Assembly (NCBI RefSeq): GCF_009296165.1 | Contig: NZ_VUAZ01000019.1 | Location: 62,001-126,000 of the forward strand | Reading direction: 5' to 3' | Length of the DNA: 64,000 nt | Origin: Pseudomonas kitaguniensis | GTDB lineage: Bacteria; Pseudomonadota; Gammaproteobacteria; Pseudomonadales; Pseudomonadaceae | In this document: positions 1-9,745 of the stretch, piece after piece | Numbering within the stretch: the stretch's first letter is position 1 | Layout: each line of letters opens with the position of its first letter | Made by a program: the position numbers and the translations under genes | Notes under the pieces: generated by a model | The model's input: only the letters and a program-made list of their open reading frames with translations | Told to the model about the DNA's origin: nothing | The model's database searches: none

Positions 1-61
1 GGGACAACTCGGCGACAAGTCTAACAGAACTTGCCTACACGTAAGAGATATTTGCCACGCA

Positions 62-652
62 CTAAGTTTCAGTCTCGCCCGCAAATTTCTCACGTAATTT
101 ATCAAGAGCACGTTTGTAACGCATTTTTGTAGCACTCAAGCCCATATGCATGATGTCAGCAATCTCCTGAAACTCGAGCTCTGCGACGAATCGCAGCACC
201 AGAATTTCCCGGTCAATTGGATTCACATGCACCAGCCAGCGATCGAGTCCGGCCTTTTCCTCGGGTACCGGCGCCTTTTCTTCAGACGCTTCCTCAAGGG
301 GGTCCAGACTCAAAGCGTCCATCAAGCGACGCTTTCGCCGTTCCTTCCGATACTGTGTGATGCATTCGTTGTACGTGATGCTGTACAGCCAGGTCTTGAA
401 CTTCGATTTACCCTCGAAATTCTTCAAGCCATACAACACCTTAAGCATCACTTCCTGACAGACATCGTCCGCATCTCTATCGTTCCCCAAATATCTTGAA
501 CAAACGTTGAACAGAGTGCGTTGATACCTGCGCATTAATTCTTCGTACGCACGGGTTACGTGAAAAAGCTCCGTGTGTGCACGCGCGACCAGCTCCTCAT
601 CAGAGAGCTCACGGGGGTCATAGCGCGTGGACAGCGTTTGGGCTTTATTCAA
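62..652 (-). CDS. sigX: ECF sigma factor SigX
   Basis: An extracytoplasmic-function sigma-70 factor of 196 residues, the usual family length. Region 2 (about residues 35-100) carries the DADDVCQEVMLKVLYGL helix, and region 4 (about 140-190) carries the LEFQEIADIMHMGLSATKMR helix-turn-helix. Known SigX in Pseudomonas drives oprF, fatty-acid synthesis and envelope-stress genes. The neighbours CmpX, CrfX and a CorA-like protein match the conserved sigX locus, in which oprF lies just downstream of sigX; here that would be outside the left edge. No anti-sigma gene is adjacent, as is usual for SigX. Identification rests on sequence features and synteny. Confidence 0.95.
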   Translation of the reverse strand: MNKAQTLSTRYDPRELSDEELVARAHTELFHVTRAYEELMRRYQRTLFNVCSRYLGNDRDADDVCQEVMLKVLYGLKNFEGKSKFKTWLYSITYNECITQYRKERRKRRLMDALSLDPLEEASEEKAPVPEEKAGLDRWLVHVNPIDREILVLRFVAELEFQEIADIMHMGLSATKMRYKRALDKLREKFAGETET

Positions 653-736
653 AACAAATCGTGCCGACAGTCAGGTCAATGTGCGCTACACCCGGTCAGC
701 CGGGTTTGCGGCGGCGTACATTAGCAGGATGCCGGG

Positions 737-1567
737 TTAGCGGCTACTGACCTGCTGTTCCAGGAGAATCCGATTGGACAGCGACACCAGGTCCCCGTCA
801 TCGGTCAGCACCGTCGTCTTGACTGTGCCGATCTCCTCAATTTGCCCTTCGACCTCGCCCACACGTATCTGTTGCCCAACCTGATACAGCTCACGCACGT
901 AGATCCCCGCAAGGATCTGACCGGCAATTTGCCGGCTCCCCAAACCCATGGCCAGCGCAACAGCCAGACCAACGGTAATCAAAACAATCACGATCACGTG
1001 GTTGAGCAGGTCGGTTTTGACCTCCAACTGGCTGATCGCGACGGAAATACTGATGATGATCACCAGCCCCTGAGCAATTCGCCCCAGGCCCGCAGCATAG
1101 TCGAGCCCCACACCTTCGGCAGCCCCGCGCACCAGCCCATTCGCCAGTTGCGCCAGCAAAACGCCTACCAACAGCACCAGCGCGCCGCCAAAAACTTTCG
1201 GCAAATACAGCGCAAGCATGTCGAGCGTAGCTGAAACTCGCTCAAGTCCAAGCGATTGAGCTGCAGAAACCAGAAAAATAAGCAAAACAAACCAATAGAC
1301 GATCTTCCCGACCAGGGTAGAGATCGGCACTTGCAGCCCGGCGCGGCCTAACAGCTTAGTCAGGCCGGTGCCTCCCATCAATCGGTCAAGGCCCAGTTTT
1401 GCGAGTAATTTGGAGAGCAAGGTGTCGAGCAGCTTGGCCACCACAAAACCCAACAACACCAGCACCAGTGCGCCAAACAGGTTGGGAATGAAATTCGCCA
1501 CCTTCGTCCACAGCGCAGTCATCGCGGTGAACAGGCTCTGGGTCCAGAGATTAATTTCCATATTCAA
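737..1567 (-). CDS. cmpX: CmpX, small-conductance mechanosensitive channel family membrane protein
   Basis: An integral inner-membrane protein of 276 residues. About five to six hydrophobic segments can be seen, near residues 28-50, 85-105, 125-150, 165-185 and 190-215, followed by a short soluble C-terminal beta region that reads like the MscS beta domain (VGQQIRVGEVEGQIEEIG). Its ATG overlaps the end of crfX in an ATGA, so the two genes are translationally coupled, and sigX follows 85 bases downstream. In Pseudomonas, CmpX has been linked to envelope stress and SigX activity. Channel activity is inferred from the fold only. Confidence 0.9.
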   Translation of the reverse strand: MNMEINLWTQSLFTAMTALWTKVANFIPNLFGALVLVLLGFVVAKLLDTLLSKLLAKLGLDRLMGGTGLTKLLGRAGLQVPISTLVGKIVYWFVLLIFLVSAAQSLGLERVSATLDMLALYLPKVFGGALVLLVGVLLAQLANGLVRGAAEGVGLDYAAGLGRIAQGLVIIISISVAISQLEVKTDLLNHVIVIVLITVGLAVALAMGLGSRQIAGQILAGIYVRELYQVGQQIRVGEVEGQIEEIGTVKTTVLTDDGDLVSLSNRILLEQQVSSR

Positions 1568-1809
1568 TCAGCCTTATCAGCAGTGCGAGCAACAGGTTTA
1601 CGACGGGAAACCGGGGATACATGGGCCGAACCATTGTTCAGGGCCATCATCAACGCCGGCAACCAGCGACCGAGCAGACCGAACAGGTCACCCGCCCCCA
1701 CCTGACGGTTGGCGGTTTTCAACACGCGGCCCAGGCATGCGTCGTCGTCACGGTTGGACGGCGAAGCATTGAGCATGTCACGTAAAGACTGTTCGAACGG
1801 ATCGTGCAT
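1564..1809 (-). CDS. crfX: CrfX, small cmpX-associated protein
   Basis: A small soluble protein of 81 residues with no membrane segment and no recognisable catalytic motif. The ATG at 1809 is preferred over the upstream in-frame start because GAGAGG sits a good distance upstream of it. The last codons overlap cmpX by four bases. The crfX-cmpX-sigX order is conserved in Pseudomonas. The molecular role is unknown, and the name is given from position and size. Confidence 0.82.
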   Translation of the reverse strand: MHDPFEQSLRDMLNASPSNRDDDACLGRVLKTANRQVGAGDLFGLLGRWLPALMMALNNGSAHVSPVSRRKPVARTADKAD

Positions 1810-1895
1810 AAAGACCTCTCGCAAGTGTTTTAAAAGACGAGGGCAAAATTCCTGAGGTCACATAAGACCTTTACTACGTTCAGGTCATATTCAGC

Positions 1896-2891
1896 TCAAA
1901 CCCAGCGCAATCGTCGAAACAGCCACCACTGCCCCAGTGCTACAGCCACCATCATCAGGCACGCAATCATAAAACCATAAGGGCTTGCAGAGAACGGAAT
2001 GCCGCCCACATTTATACCCAGCAAGCCGGTCAAAAAACTCATCGGCAAGAAGATTCCGGTGATGATCCCGAAGCGGTACATGGTGCGATTCATACGCACG
2101 CTCAAGCGCCGATCTTCAGCCTCAAGCACAAGCCCCACGCGCTCCCGGGCCAATTCCAGCTCCTCCAGGTAGCGGGTCAGGCTGTTGTGTAACTCGTTCC
2201 AATAATCGGCATCATCGTCACAGAACCACGGTAATTTTATCCGCGTCAGTTGCGCGAAAATATCCCGCTGCGGCGCAAGGAAACGCTTCAGGCCAGCGGC
2301 ACGCCGGCGGATCTGCAAAACACTGCCATGCTCCGGCGTATACCGTTCGTCGGTATCAAGTTTTTCCTCCTCGAAATCGACGATTTCGGACAGGTCAGTC
2401 ACCAGATCCTGCACTTTATTGGTCAGGTACTGCGCCATATAAAGGATGAGTTCGGACGCAGTTTTTGGGCCTTTGCCGTCCGCCAGCTGCACCAGCAACT
2501 CATCGGTTGCGCGCAGCGGGCGCAGGCGCAGCGAAATCACACGGCTGGCCGCCGCAAAAATACGCACCGACACCATGTCTTCAGGTTCTGCGCCCGGGTT
2601 GAGATTGACCCCACGCAGGAACAGCAGTAATTCGGCGTCCGGAAGCGGCAACAGGCGCGGGCGGGTGTTCTCCTCCAGCAACAAGTCACAAGCGAACTCG
2701 CTCAAGCCACTGGATTTGCGCAGCCAGGTCTGGGTTTGCGGGTGGCTGCGATCCCAATGCAGCCACAGGCTTTCCTGCGGCTGCAATTGCAAGTCGTCGA
2801 GCTCAGTCCGGGCAATCCAACGCGCACCGCCTTTACCGTCCAGCACCAGGGCATGCACCAGCCCCCATTGCGCGTTTTCTTCCTCGAACAT
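1896..2891 (-). CDS. cmaX: CorA/ZntB-family divalent cation transporter (CmaX)
   Basis: A 331-residue member of the CorA/ZntB metal-transporter family. It has a long soluble N-terminal domain rich in charged helices and two C-terminal membrane helices, roughly residues 272-292 and 305-325. The first helix ends in the LTGLLGINVGGIPF loop, where ZntB proteins have GINxGG in place of the CorA GMN signature. That favours zinc or proton-coupled transport over magnesium. The ATG at 2891 is preceded by GGGG five bases upstream; a GTG two codons earlier is also possible. The gene lies upstream of crfX on the same strand, as in the P. aeruginosa cmaX-crfX-cmpX-sigX group. Confidence 0.88.
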   Translation of the reverse strand: MFEEENAQWGLVHALVLDGKGGARWIARTELDDLQLQPQESLWLHWDRSHPQTQTWLRKSSGLSEFACDLLLEENTRPRLLPLPDAELLLFLRGVNLNPGAEPEDMVSVRIFAAASRVISLRLRPLRATDELLVQLADGKGPKTASELILYMAQYLTNKVQDLVTDLSEIVDFEEEKLDTDERYTPEHGSVLQIRRRAAGLKRFLAPQRDIFAQLTRIKLPWFCDDDADYWNELHNSLTRYLEELELARERVGLVLEAEDRRLSVRMNRTMYRFGIITGIFLPMSFLTGLLGINVGGIPFSASPYGFMIACLMMVAVALGQWWLFRRLRWV

Positions 2892-2918
2892 CCTCACCCC
2901 TATCGGCTACTGCAGTGT

Positions 2919-3410
2919 TTATTCAGGCATTTTCAGCGGGCTTGGCGAGACGATCACGCCATTATTGTCGGCGTAGAGGTACTCGCCCGGGCGGAACGTC
3001 ACACCCGCGAAAGTCACCGCCACGTTGAGGTCGCCAATACCGCGCTTGTCGGTTTTCATCGGGTGAGTCGCCAGTGCCTGCACACCCAGGTCAGTTTGGG
3101 CGATGACATCGACATCACGGATGCAGCCGTAAATCACCAGCCCTTCCCAGCCATTTTTGGCAGCTTTCTCGGCGAGCATATCGCCCAACAAGGCGCGACG
3201 CAGGGAACCCCCACCGTCGACCACCAGCACCTTGCCGGCGCCTGGTTGATCAACCTGTTCCTTGACCAGGGAGTTGTCTTCGAAGCATTTGAGGGTGACG
3301 ATTTCGCCACCGAAGGAGTCTCGGCCACCGAAATTACTGAACATCGGCTCGACTACCTGCACCAGGTCCGGGTAGGCGTCGCACAGGTCGGGCGTCACGT
3401 AATGGTTCAT
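2919..3410 (-). CDS. rraA: RraA-like protein (ribonuclease E activity regulator A family)
   Basis: A 163-residue RraA/MenG-family protein starting at [19 protein letters not shown]...[16 protein letters not shown] matches the conserved RraA core. In E. coli RraA binds RNase E and lowers its activity. Some family members are instead HMG/oxaloacetate aldolases, and the sequence alone does not fully separate the two, although the length and N-terminus favour RraA. The longer frame upstream (to 3485) is rejected because GGAG precedes the ATG at 3410 and known RraA proteins start at this residue. It is co-directional with cmaX, 27 bases away. Confidence 0.9.
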   Translation of the reverse strand: MNHYVTPDLCDAYPDLVQVVEPMFSNFGGRDSFGGEIVTLKCFEDNSLVKEQVDQPGAGKVLVVDGGGSLRRALLGDMLAEKAAKNGWEGLVIYGCIRDVDVIAQTDLGVQALATHPMKTDKRGIGDLNVAVTFAGVTFRPGEYLYADNNGVIVSPSPLKMPE

Positions 3411-3640
3411 CGAGAAACTCCTGTTATCAAAGAAGAGGTCCAACATCCCAAGGTGTACATTAGAAAAACGCGTCGCAACAGGCATTCTTTAAGTGTTCCG
3501 CGTTTGACGGCGGCCATGATCGGACCCACCCCGGCGCAACGCAATAGGCACTGAGCGACTGAATATGACCAGAAGCGTTTAACGCGTCATAGTTTAGCCG
3601 CAACCACGCGCGAGTGAAACGCCCCGAGCACAGCCCTGCG

Positions 3641-4629
3641 TCACGCCGTTTCCAACACCTGCGGCTGCGTTCCGAATAGAGGTGTCAGCGGATCTTTCAA
3701 CCACTGCGCCACCAACGGCCACACTTCTGCCTGAGCGGCTTTACTGACCAGCATCTCGACATGCCCGAAGTCGCCGGTAAAGCCCTGCCGGCGCCCCAGG
3801 CACAGGTATTGGCGATGCTCGGCGCCGACTTGTTCAAACAACTTGCGGCACGCCCAATCCGGGTCTTGCTGGTCACCCGCCGCGCTGACGGCCAGCAACG
3901 GCACATCGACGTCGGCCAAGCCCTTCCACCAATCGCGTTCGGCGTCGCCGAAGCGGCCGAACAGGCCATTCCAGCGCATGGCTTCGATCAGTACGCCCGC
4001 CGGTTCATCTTCGGGGCCGCGCTTGAGCGTCGGCCCGGACAGCTGGGCAAAACGTTTCAGGAGGAAACGGCCGCTCCACTCCACCAGCGGAATTTTCAGC
4101 GGCCAATGGCTGCGGCTGACCTGGCAGCCAAACAACGCCACGGACGCAGCCGCCGCCGCACCCAAATGCTGACCACCCAGGGCCGCAGCCAGCGTGGTAG
4201 CGCCGAGCGAATGGCCGACCCAATGCGCAATCTGCCCGTTTTGCTCATGCACAAACGCGCCAATCGCAGGCAAATCGTAGCGCGCATAGTCTGCAACGCG
4301 ATTTTTGGCGTAGTGCTGATTGCGCTTGGACAAGCCATGCCCGCGCATCTCCGGGATCCACACATCAAACCCCTGGCGTGCCAAATAGGCACCCAGCCGA
4401 TGCCCTTGGGTGAGTACCAGAAACGCCGATTGGAAAAGCTGCCGTGCAATAAAATCACCGGCGTGCCCCGGTTCTCCGGGACATCGGCCAGACCCAAACG
4501 GGTCACGGCCAACTCGACGGTGCCGTCGGGGCTGTTGCCGGGTTTAAGCCGGTAAACATCTTCACTCAGGTCGCCGCGACGTTCAGCACTGATCAGGGCG
4601 ACGGGAAACAGGTTGCTACTGCTTTGCAT
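3641..4629 (-). pseudogene. Alpha/beta hydrolase with one-base frameshift
   Basis: An alpha/beta-hydrolase (lipase/esterase type) of about 329 residues, broken by a frameshift at about 4396. Frame one starts at 4629 (MQSSSNLFPVAL) and runs through the oxyanion-region motif VILLHGSFSNRRFW to SPKGIG. The second frame continues with LGAYLARQGFDVW and contains the nucleophile elbow GHSLG. Restoring a single G on the + strand (a C on the coding strand, GGCTGG to GGCCTGG) rejoins the two halves exactly. The position next to ppsA matches the esterase gene of the P. aeruginosa locus. Because everything else is intact, a sequencing error is as likely as true inactivation. Confidence 0.85.
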
Positions 4630-4642
4630 AATGCTCTTGCAC

Positions 4643-4675
4643 AAAAAAGGGCGGCGTCCGGAAGGAGTTCCGCCC
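4643..4675 (-). terminator. Rho-independent terminator downstream of ppsA
   Basis: On the minus strand GGGCGG and CCGCCC pair around a 15-base loop, followed directly by six Ts. It lies between the end of ppsA and the start of the hydrolase and should separate the two transcripts. Confidence 0.75.
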
Positions 4676-4690
4676 TGCACAGATAAGAAT

Positions 4691-4717
4691 GCCGGTCGCC
4701 CTTGACGGGTGACCGGC
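4691..4717. terminator. Second hairpin between ppsA and the hydrolase
   Basis: GCCGGTC and GACCGGC pair across a short loop immediately past the ppsA stop codon. Only a weak T-run follows on either strand, so it may stabilise the mRNA end or help the stronger terminator next to it. Confidence 0.5.
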
Positions 4718-4735
4718 ACTTTTGAAGGGTCGACC

Positions 4736-7111
4736 TTAAGCGGGCGCTTGGCCTTCTGCCAGGAAGAACCAGGTTTCCAGCACGGAATCGGGGTTCAGCG
4801 AGACGCTTTCGATGCCCTGTTCCATCAGCCACAGGGCCAGGTCCGGGTGGTCGGAAGGGCCTTGGCCGCATATGCCGATGTACTTGCCGGCCTTGTTACA
4901 CGCCTGGATTGCGTTGGACAGCAGCTTCTTGACCGCAGGGTTACGCTCATCAAACAGGTGGGCGATGATCCCGGAGTCGCGGTCCAGGCCCAGCGTCAAC
5001 TGGGTCAGGTCGTTTGAGCCGATAGAGAAACCGTCGAAGAATTCGAGGAATTCCTCGGCCAGAATCGCGTTGGAAGGCAGCTCGCACATCATGATCACGC
5101 GCAAGCCGTTTTCACCACGCGAAAGGCCGTTCTCCGCCAGCAAGTCGACCACCTGGCTCGCTTCGCCCAAAGTGCGCACGAACGGCACCATGATTTCAAC
5201 GTTGGTCAGGCCCATCTCGTTGCGCACGCGCTTGAGGGCGCGGCACTCCAGTTCAAAGCAGTCGCGGAACGCTTCACTGATGTAACGCGAGGCGCCACGG
5301 AAGCCCAGCATCGGGTTTTCTTCTTCCGGCTCATACAGCTTGCCGCCGATCAGGTTGGCGTATTCATTGGACTTGAAGTCCGACAACCGCACGATGACCT
5401 TTTTCGGGTAAAACGCCGCTGCCAGGGTGCTGATGCCTTCCACCAGTTTCTCGACATAAAAGCCCACCGGGTCGTTGTAACCGGCGATGCGTTTGTCGAC
5501 GCTTTCCTTGATCTCCAGCGGCAGACCGTCGTAGTTGAGCAAGGCCTTGGGGTGCACGCCGATCATGCGGTTGATGATGAACTCCAGGCGGGCCAGGCCT
5601 ACACCGGCGTTCGGCAACTGCGCGAAGTCGAAAGCACGGTCCGGGTTGCCGACGTTCATCATGATCTTGAACGGCAGGTCGGGCATGGCATCGATGGAGT
5701 TTTGCTTGATGTCGAAGCCCAGCTCGCCTTCAAAGATGAAGCCGGTGTCGCCTTCAGCGCAGGAAACCGTCACGCCCTGGCCGTCTTTCAACAGCTGGGT
5801 GGCGTTGCCGCAACCGACGACCGCTGGAATACCCAACTCACGGGCAATGATCGCCGCGTGGCAGGTACGCCCGCCGCGGTTGGTGACGATGGCACTGGCG
5901 CGCTTCATCACCGGCTCCCAGTCCGGGTCGGTCATGTCGGACACCAACACGTCGCCTGGCTGGACTTTGTCCATCTCGGACACGTCCTTGATGATGCGCA
6001 CCTTGCCCGCGCCGATGCGCTGGCCGATGGCACGGCCTTCGACCAGCACGGTGCCGGTTTCCTTGAGCAGGTAGCGTTCCATGACGTTGGCCGACGTGCG
6101 GCTTTTCACGGTTTCCGGGCGCGCCTGCACGATGTACAGCTTGCCGTCGTCACCGTCTTTGGCCCACTCGATGTCCATCGGGCACTTGTAGTGCTTTTCG
6201 ATGATCATCGCTTGCTTGGCCAACTCGCTGACTTCAGCGTCGGTCAGGCAGAAGCGCGCGCGTTCGGCCTTGTCGACGTCAACGGTTTTTACCGAGCGAC
6301 CGGCCTTGGCCTCGTCGCCGTAGATCATCTTGATCGCCTTGCTGCCCAGGTTGCGGCGCAGGATCGCCGGGCGACCGGCCTCAAGCGTGTGTTTGTGTAC
6401 GTAGAATTCGTCCGGGTTGACCGCGCCTTGTACGACGGTTTCACCGAGGCCGTAGGCGCCAGTGATAAACACCACGTCACGAAAGCCGGATTCGGTGTCG
6501 AGGGTGAACATCACGCCGGCAGTGCCGGTTTCCGACCGCACCATGCGCTGCACACCGGCAGACAAGGCCACCAGCTTGTGGTCGAAACCCTGGTGTACGC
6601 GGTAGGAAATGGCACGGTCATTGAACAGCGAGGCGAACACTTCCTTGGCCGCGCGAATCACGTTTTCAACGCCGCGAATATTCAGAAAGGTTTCTTGCTG
6701 GCCGGCAAACGAGGCGTCCGGCAGGTCTTCGGCGGTGGCCGAGGAGCGCACAGCGACGGCCATGTCCGGGTTGCCAGCCGACAGCGTGGCGAAGGCTGCG
6801 CGGATTTCTTCGTTGAGCTTCTCGGGGAACTCGGCTTCCATGATCCATTGGCGGATCTGGCTGCCGGTCTTGGCCAGGGCGTTGACGTCGTCGACATCCA
6901 AAGCGTCCAGCGCAGCGTGGATCTGGTCGTTGAGGCCGCTCAGTTCGAGGAAATCGCGGTAAGCCTGGGCAGTGGTGGCGAAACCACCGGGCACTGAAAC
7001 ACCCGCGCCTGCAAGGTTACTGATCATCTCGCCGAGGGATGCGTTCTTGCCCCCCACATGCTCTACATCATGGACGCCGAGCTTATCGAGGGAAACTACG
7101 TACTCTACCAA
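4736..7111 (-). CDS. ppsA: Phosphoenolpyruvate synthase
   Basis: A full-length 791-residue PEP synthase (pyruvate, water dikinase), converting pyruvate and ATP to PEP, AMP and phosphate for gluconeogenesis. Domains in order are the N-terminal ATP-grasp/pyruvate-binding region ([18 protein letters not shown] at about 18-35), the swivelling phosphohistidine domain with [19 protein letters not shown] at about 415, and the C-terminal TIM barrel ending in [10 protein letters not shown] with its catalytic Cys. It is divergent from ppsR, which encodes its regulator, and the roughly 180-base gap must hold both promoters. All the usual motifs are present and there is no disruption. Confidence 0.97.
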   Translation of the reverse strand: MVEYVVSLDKLGVHDVEHVGGKNASLGEMISNLAGAGVSVPGGFATTAQAYRDFLELSGLNDQIHAALDALDVDDVNALAKTGSQIRQWIMEAEFPEKLNEEIRAAFATLSAGNPDMAVAVRSSATAEDLPDASFAGQQETFLNIRGVENVIRAAKEVFASLFNDRAISYRVHQGFDHKLVALSAGVQRMVRSETGTAGVMFTLDTESGFRDVVFITGAYGLGETVVQGAVNPDEFYVHKHTLEAGRPAILRRNLGSKAIKMIYGDEAKAGRSVKTVDVDKAERARFCLTDAEVSELAKQAMIIEKHYKCPMDIEWAKDGDDGKLYIVQARPETVKSRTSANVMERYLLKETGTVLVEGRAIGQRIGAGKVRIIKDVSEMDKVQPGDVLVSDMTDPDWEPVMKRASAIVTNRGGRTCHAAIIARELGIPAVVGCGNATQLLKDGQGVTVSCAEGDTGFIFEGELGFDIKQNSIDAMPDLPFKIMMNVGNPDRAFDFAQLPNAGVGLARLEFIINRMIGVHPKALLNYDGLPLEIKESVDKRIAGYNDPVGFYVEKLVEGISTLAAAFYPKKVIVRLSDFKSNEYANLIGGKLYEPEEENPMLGFRGASRYISEAFRDCFELECRALKRVRNEMGLTNVEIMVPFVRTLGEASQVVDLLAENGLSRGENGLRVIMMCELPSNAILAEEFLEFFDGFSIGSNDLTQLTLGLDRDSGIIAHLFDERNPAVKKLLSNAIQACNKAGKYIGICGQGPSDHPDLALWLMEQGIESVSLNPDSVLETWFFLAEGQAPA

Positions 7112-7289
7112 GGTGATCTCTCCACTTTCTGTGTTGGAAAAGCTCAGGACGCCGGTTGCTCAGTAGGAGCATTCGCCAGCGCTTGTGGCCTGGACCTGGA
7201 AAATAAGTGAGAATGCGGCCCACTGCGGGACGGCAAAATCGCGCCTATCATATCCAAGATTCGCCATCAGCTTAAGGCCCAGGGCTCAA

Positions 7290-8108
7290 ATGAAACGATC
7301 TGCTTTCTTTATCTCGGACGGCACTGGCATTACAGCCGAAACATTGGGTCAAAGCCTGCTCGCGCAGTTCGAAAACATTACCTTCGCCAAATTCACGCGG
7401 CCCTACATAGACAGCGTAGATAAAGCGCGGGCCATGGTACAACAAATCAATCTGGCGGCCGAAAAAGACGGCTTTCGTCCAATCATTTTTGACACCATCG
7501 TCAATCAAGACATTCGAGAGATCCTGGCGACCTCCAACGGTTTCATGATCGACATCTTCTCGACGTTCCTGGCGCCGCTGGAACAAGAGCTGAGCGAACA
7601 CTCCTCCTACTCGGTGGGCAAGTCCCATTCCATTGGGCATAACTCCAATTATATGGAGCGCATCGAGGCGGTGAATTTCGCCCTCGACAACGACGACGGC
7701 GCCCGCACGCATTACTACGACAAGGCCGACTTGATCCTGGTGGGCGTGTCGCGCTGCGGCAAGACCCCGACCTGCTTGTACATGGCCATGCAATTCGGCA
7801 TCCGTGCGGCCAACTACCCGCTGACCGAGGACGACATGGAGCACCTGACGCTGCCCGCCGCCCTGCGCGCGCACCAGCACAAGCTGTTCGGCCTGACCAT
7901 CGACCCGGACCGCCTTACCGCGATTCGCAACGAGCGCAAGCCCAACAGCCGCTATTCGAGCTACGCCCAGTGCGAGTTCGAAGTGCGTGAAGTGGAAAAT
8001 CTGTTCCGGCGCGAGAATATTGCGCACATCAATTCCACGCATTTTTCGGTGGAGGAGATTTCGGCGAAGATCTTGGTCGAGAAAGGCGTAGAGCGGCGCT
8101 TCAAATAA
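7290..8108 (+). CDS. ppsR: PEP synthase regulatory protein (bifunctional kinase/pyrophosphorylase, DUF299)
   Basis: A 272-residue PSRP-family protein. It inactivates PEP synthase by ADP-dependent phosphorylation of an active-site threonine and reactivates it by phosphate-dependent removal. The N-terminus [18 protein letters not shown] and the nucleotide-binding [15 protein letters not shown] (about residue 150) are diagnostic. The ATG at 7290 is chosen because family members start there; the open frame upstream to 7185 has no matching sequence. It is divergent from its target gene ppsA, the common arrangement in Pseudomonas. Confidence 0.95.
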   Translation: MKRSAFFISDGTGITAETLGQSLLAQFENITFAKFTRPYIDSVDKARAMVQQINLAAEKDGFRPIIFDTIVNQDIREILATSNGFMIDIFSTFLAPLEQELSEHSSYSVGKSHSIGHNSNYMERIEAVNFALDNDDGARTHYYDKADLILVGVSRCGKTPTCLYMAMQFGIRAANYPLTEDDMEHLTLPAALRAHQHKLFGLTIDPDRLTAIRNERKPNSRYSSYAQCEFEVREVENLFRRENIAHINSTHFSVEEISAKILVEKGVERRFK

Positions 8109-8130
8109 TCTTCATTGCCTGACCTGACGC

Positions 8131-8202
8131 CTTCGCGAGCAAGCCCGCTCCCACATTTGGAAGGCACTTCATTCCCCTGTGGGAGCGGGCTTGCTCGCGA
8201 AG
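8131..8202. repeat. REP doublet (REPIN-like) palindrome
   Basis: Two 25-base arms, 8131-8155 and 8178-8202, are perfect reverse complements and match the common Pseudomonas REP core GTGGGAGCGGGCTTGCTCGC. They are separated by 22 bases between the ppsR end and the convergent MocR gene. Two inverted REPs in one unit are typical of mobile REPINs spread by a RAYT transposase elsewhere in the genome. Confidence 0.9.
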
Positions 8203-8217
8203 AACGATGATGCGGTC

Positions 8218-9642
8218 TTAAAGGTGGAACCTGCCGCCGCCCTGCCCCAGCGCGGTGGCCAGTGCATCAAACCCCGCCCTTAGCAATTGATCATCGCCCG
8301 ACGTATTACAAATACTCGCCCGAATAAACTGCGGCACGGCCGTTTGTCCCACGGCAAATGCCTCGGCGGTGGCGATCAGGTAATTATTCTGTTTGAGCTC
8401 CGCCTCGATTTCCGACGCACGCCACGGCTCCGGCACTTCGATCCAAAAGTGCGGGCTGTTCAGATGAGTACGGTATTGCAGGCCCGCCAACAGGTCCCGC
8501 ACGAGGGCTTTGCGCCGGCTGATCTCGCTGATCTGCTGGCTTAACAGGTATTGCGCGGTGCCGTTTTCGATCCACTGCGTCGCCAGTTCCAGGGTCACCG
8601 GCGTGGCCATCCAGCAGGTCGAGCGCAACGCCGCCGAAACACGGCTGACCAAGGCGGGTGGCGCATGCACATACCCCACACGTAACCCGGCGGACACCGC
8701 CTTGCTCAAGCTACTGATCAAAATCGTACGCTCGGGCGCGAAAAAACTCATCGGCGGCGGCCGGTCTTCTACCAATACGCCGTGGGCTTCGTCTTCAAGA
8801 ATCAGCAGGTTGTGTTCGCGACAGACTTTCGCCAGCGCTTCGCGGCGCGGGATCGACAGCACCGCCGTGGTCGGGTTCTGGATGGTTGGCGTGCAGTACA
8901 TCGCTGAAACCCGGTGATTACGACAGACCTCATCCAATGCGCTGGGCAACACGCCTTCTTCGTCCATTTCCAGGCCAATCAAGCGCACGCCGAGCATGCG
9001 CGCGGCGGTGATCAGGCCGGGGTACGTGAGCTGTTCGGTCACCACCGTATCGCCCGCGCGCAACAGCGCCATCATTGCGCAGAGCAAACCATGCTGGCCG
9101 CCGTTGACGCAGATGACCTGCTCGGGGATCGGATGAAAATCGCGCTGTACCAGCCACTGCGCGCCGGCTTCACGGTAGCGTGGCAAACCCGCATCCGGGG
9201 TATAGGCGCTGATGTCCTGAAGGAATTTGGCGTTGCTCGACAAGGTTTGGAAGCTCTGCGCCAGAAACATCGTTTCTTGCCCAGGAATATGCATGTTACG
9301 GCTCATATCGAAGTACTGGCGCGGCTCATCGCTGACGTTGCGAAAGCCTTCATCACGCTGGCGCTCCATCCCGCGCTTGCGCACGAAAGTGCCGTCACCG
9401 ACGCGCGCCACCACCAACCCCAGCCGCTCCAGCTCGCCGTAGGCCCGGCTGATGGTGCCGATGGTCACCCCTAAATTGTCGGAAAGCACCCGATGCGGCG
9501 GGAGTTTTCGCCCCGGCTCAATCAGGCCTTCGAGGATGCCCCGCTCCATCACATCGGACAGGCGCTTGTACTTAACGCCCTGCCCGTTGGACAAGCCCTC
9601 ACGCATAATTGACACCATGTCAATATTTGTTTTGACAGCCAT
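8218..9642 (-). CDS. MocR-type transcriptional regulator (GntR HTH fused to class I aminotransferase)
   Basis: A 474-residue MocR/GabR-type regulator. The N-terminal winged helix (about residues 20-90) has the GntR pattern IEPGRKLPPHRVLSDNLGV...TISRAYGELERLGLV. The remainder is an aminotransferase fold with the SSLSKAVSAGLRVGY stretch, where the lysine should bind PLP. Such proteins sense amino-acid or vitamin-like ligands through PLP chemistry and usually control the divergent gene. Here the divergent transcript is the DMT transporter and sulfur operon, so it probably controls that. The first ATG (9642) is used. No paralogue-specific ligand can be inferred. Confidence 0.9.
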   Translation of the reverse strand: MAVKTNIDMVSIMREGLSNGQGVKYKRLSDVMERGILEGLIEPGRKLPPHRVLSDNLGVTIGTISRAYGELERLGLVVARVGDGTFVRKRGMERQRDEGFRNVSDEPRQYFDMSRNMHIPGQETMFLAQSFQTLSSNAKFLQDISAYTPDAGLPRYREAGAQWLVQRDFHPIPEQVICVNGGQHGLLCAMMALLRAGDTVVTEQLTYPGLITAARMLGVRLIGLEMDEEGVLPSALDEVCRNHRVSAMYCTPTIQNPTTAVLSIPRREALAKVCREHNLLILEDEAHGVLVEDRPPPMSFFAPERTILISSLSKAVSAGLRVGYVHAPPALVSRVSAALRSTCWMATPVTLELATQWIENGTAQYLLSQQISEISRRKALVRDLLAGLQYRTHLNSPHFWIEVPEPWRASEIEAELKQNNYLIATAEAFAVGQTAVPQFIRASICNTSGDDQLLRAGFDALATALGQGGGRFHL

Positions 9643-9670
9643 CTTTTGCCCTAATAGTGTGCTTTTTCGG

Positions 9671-9724
9671 GTTCAATCACGCAGTGAAACAACTTAATAC
9701 ACAGTCAATATAGAGTTCAATTCC
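9671..9724. promoter_or_regulatory. Possible MocR operator: direct repeats in divergent promoter region
   Basis: Between the divergent MocR gene and the transporter, GTTCAAT occurs twice in direct orientation (9671-9677 and 9715-9721), 44 bases apart. MocR proteins often bind direct repeats with long spacing. The match is short, so this is only a candidate. Confidence 0.25.
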
Positions 9725-9745
9725 GGCTCAGGGAAGTAATAAACG

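Noticed and set aside
5552..6997. 481-codon plus-strand open frame
   Set aside because: Antisense shadow of ppsA.
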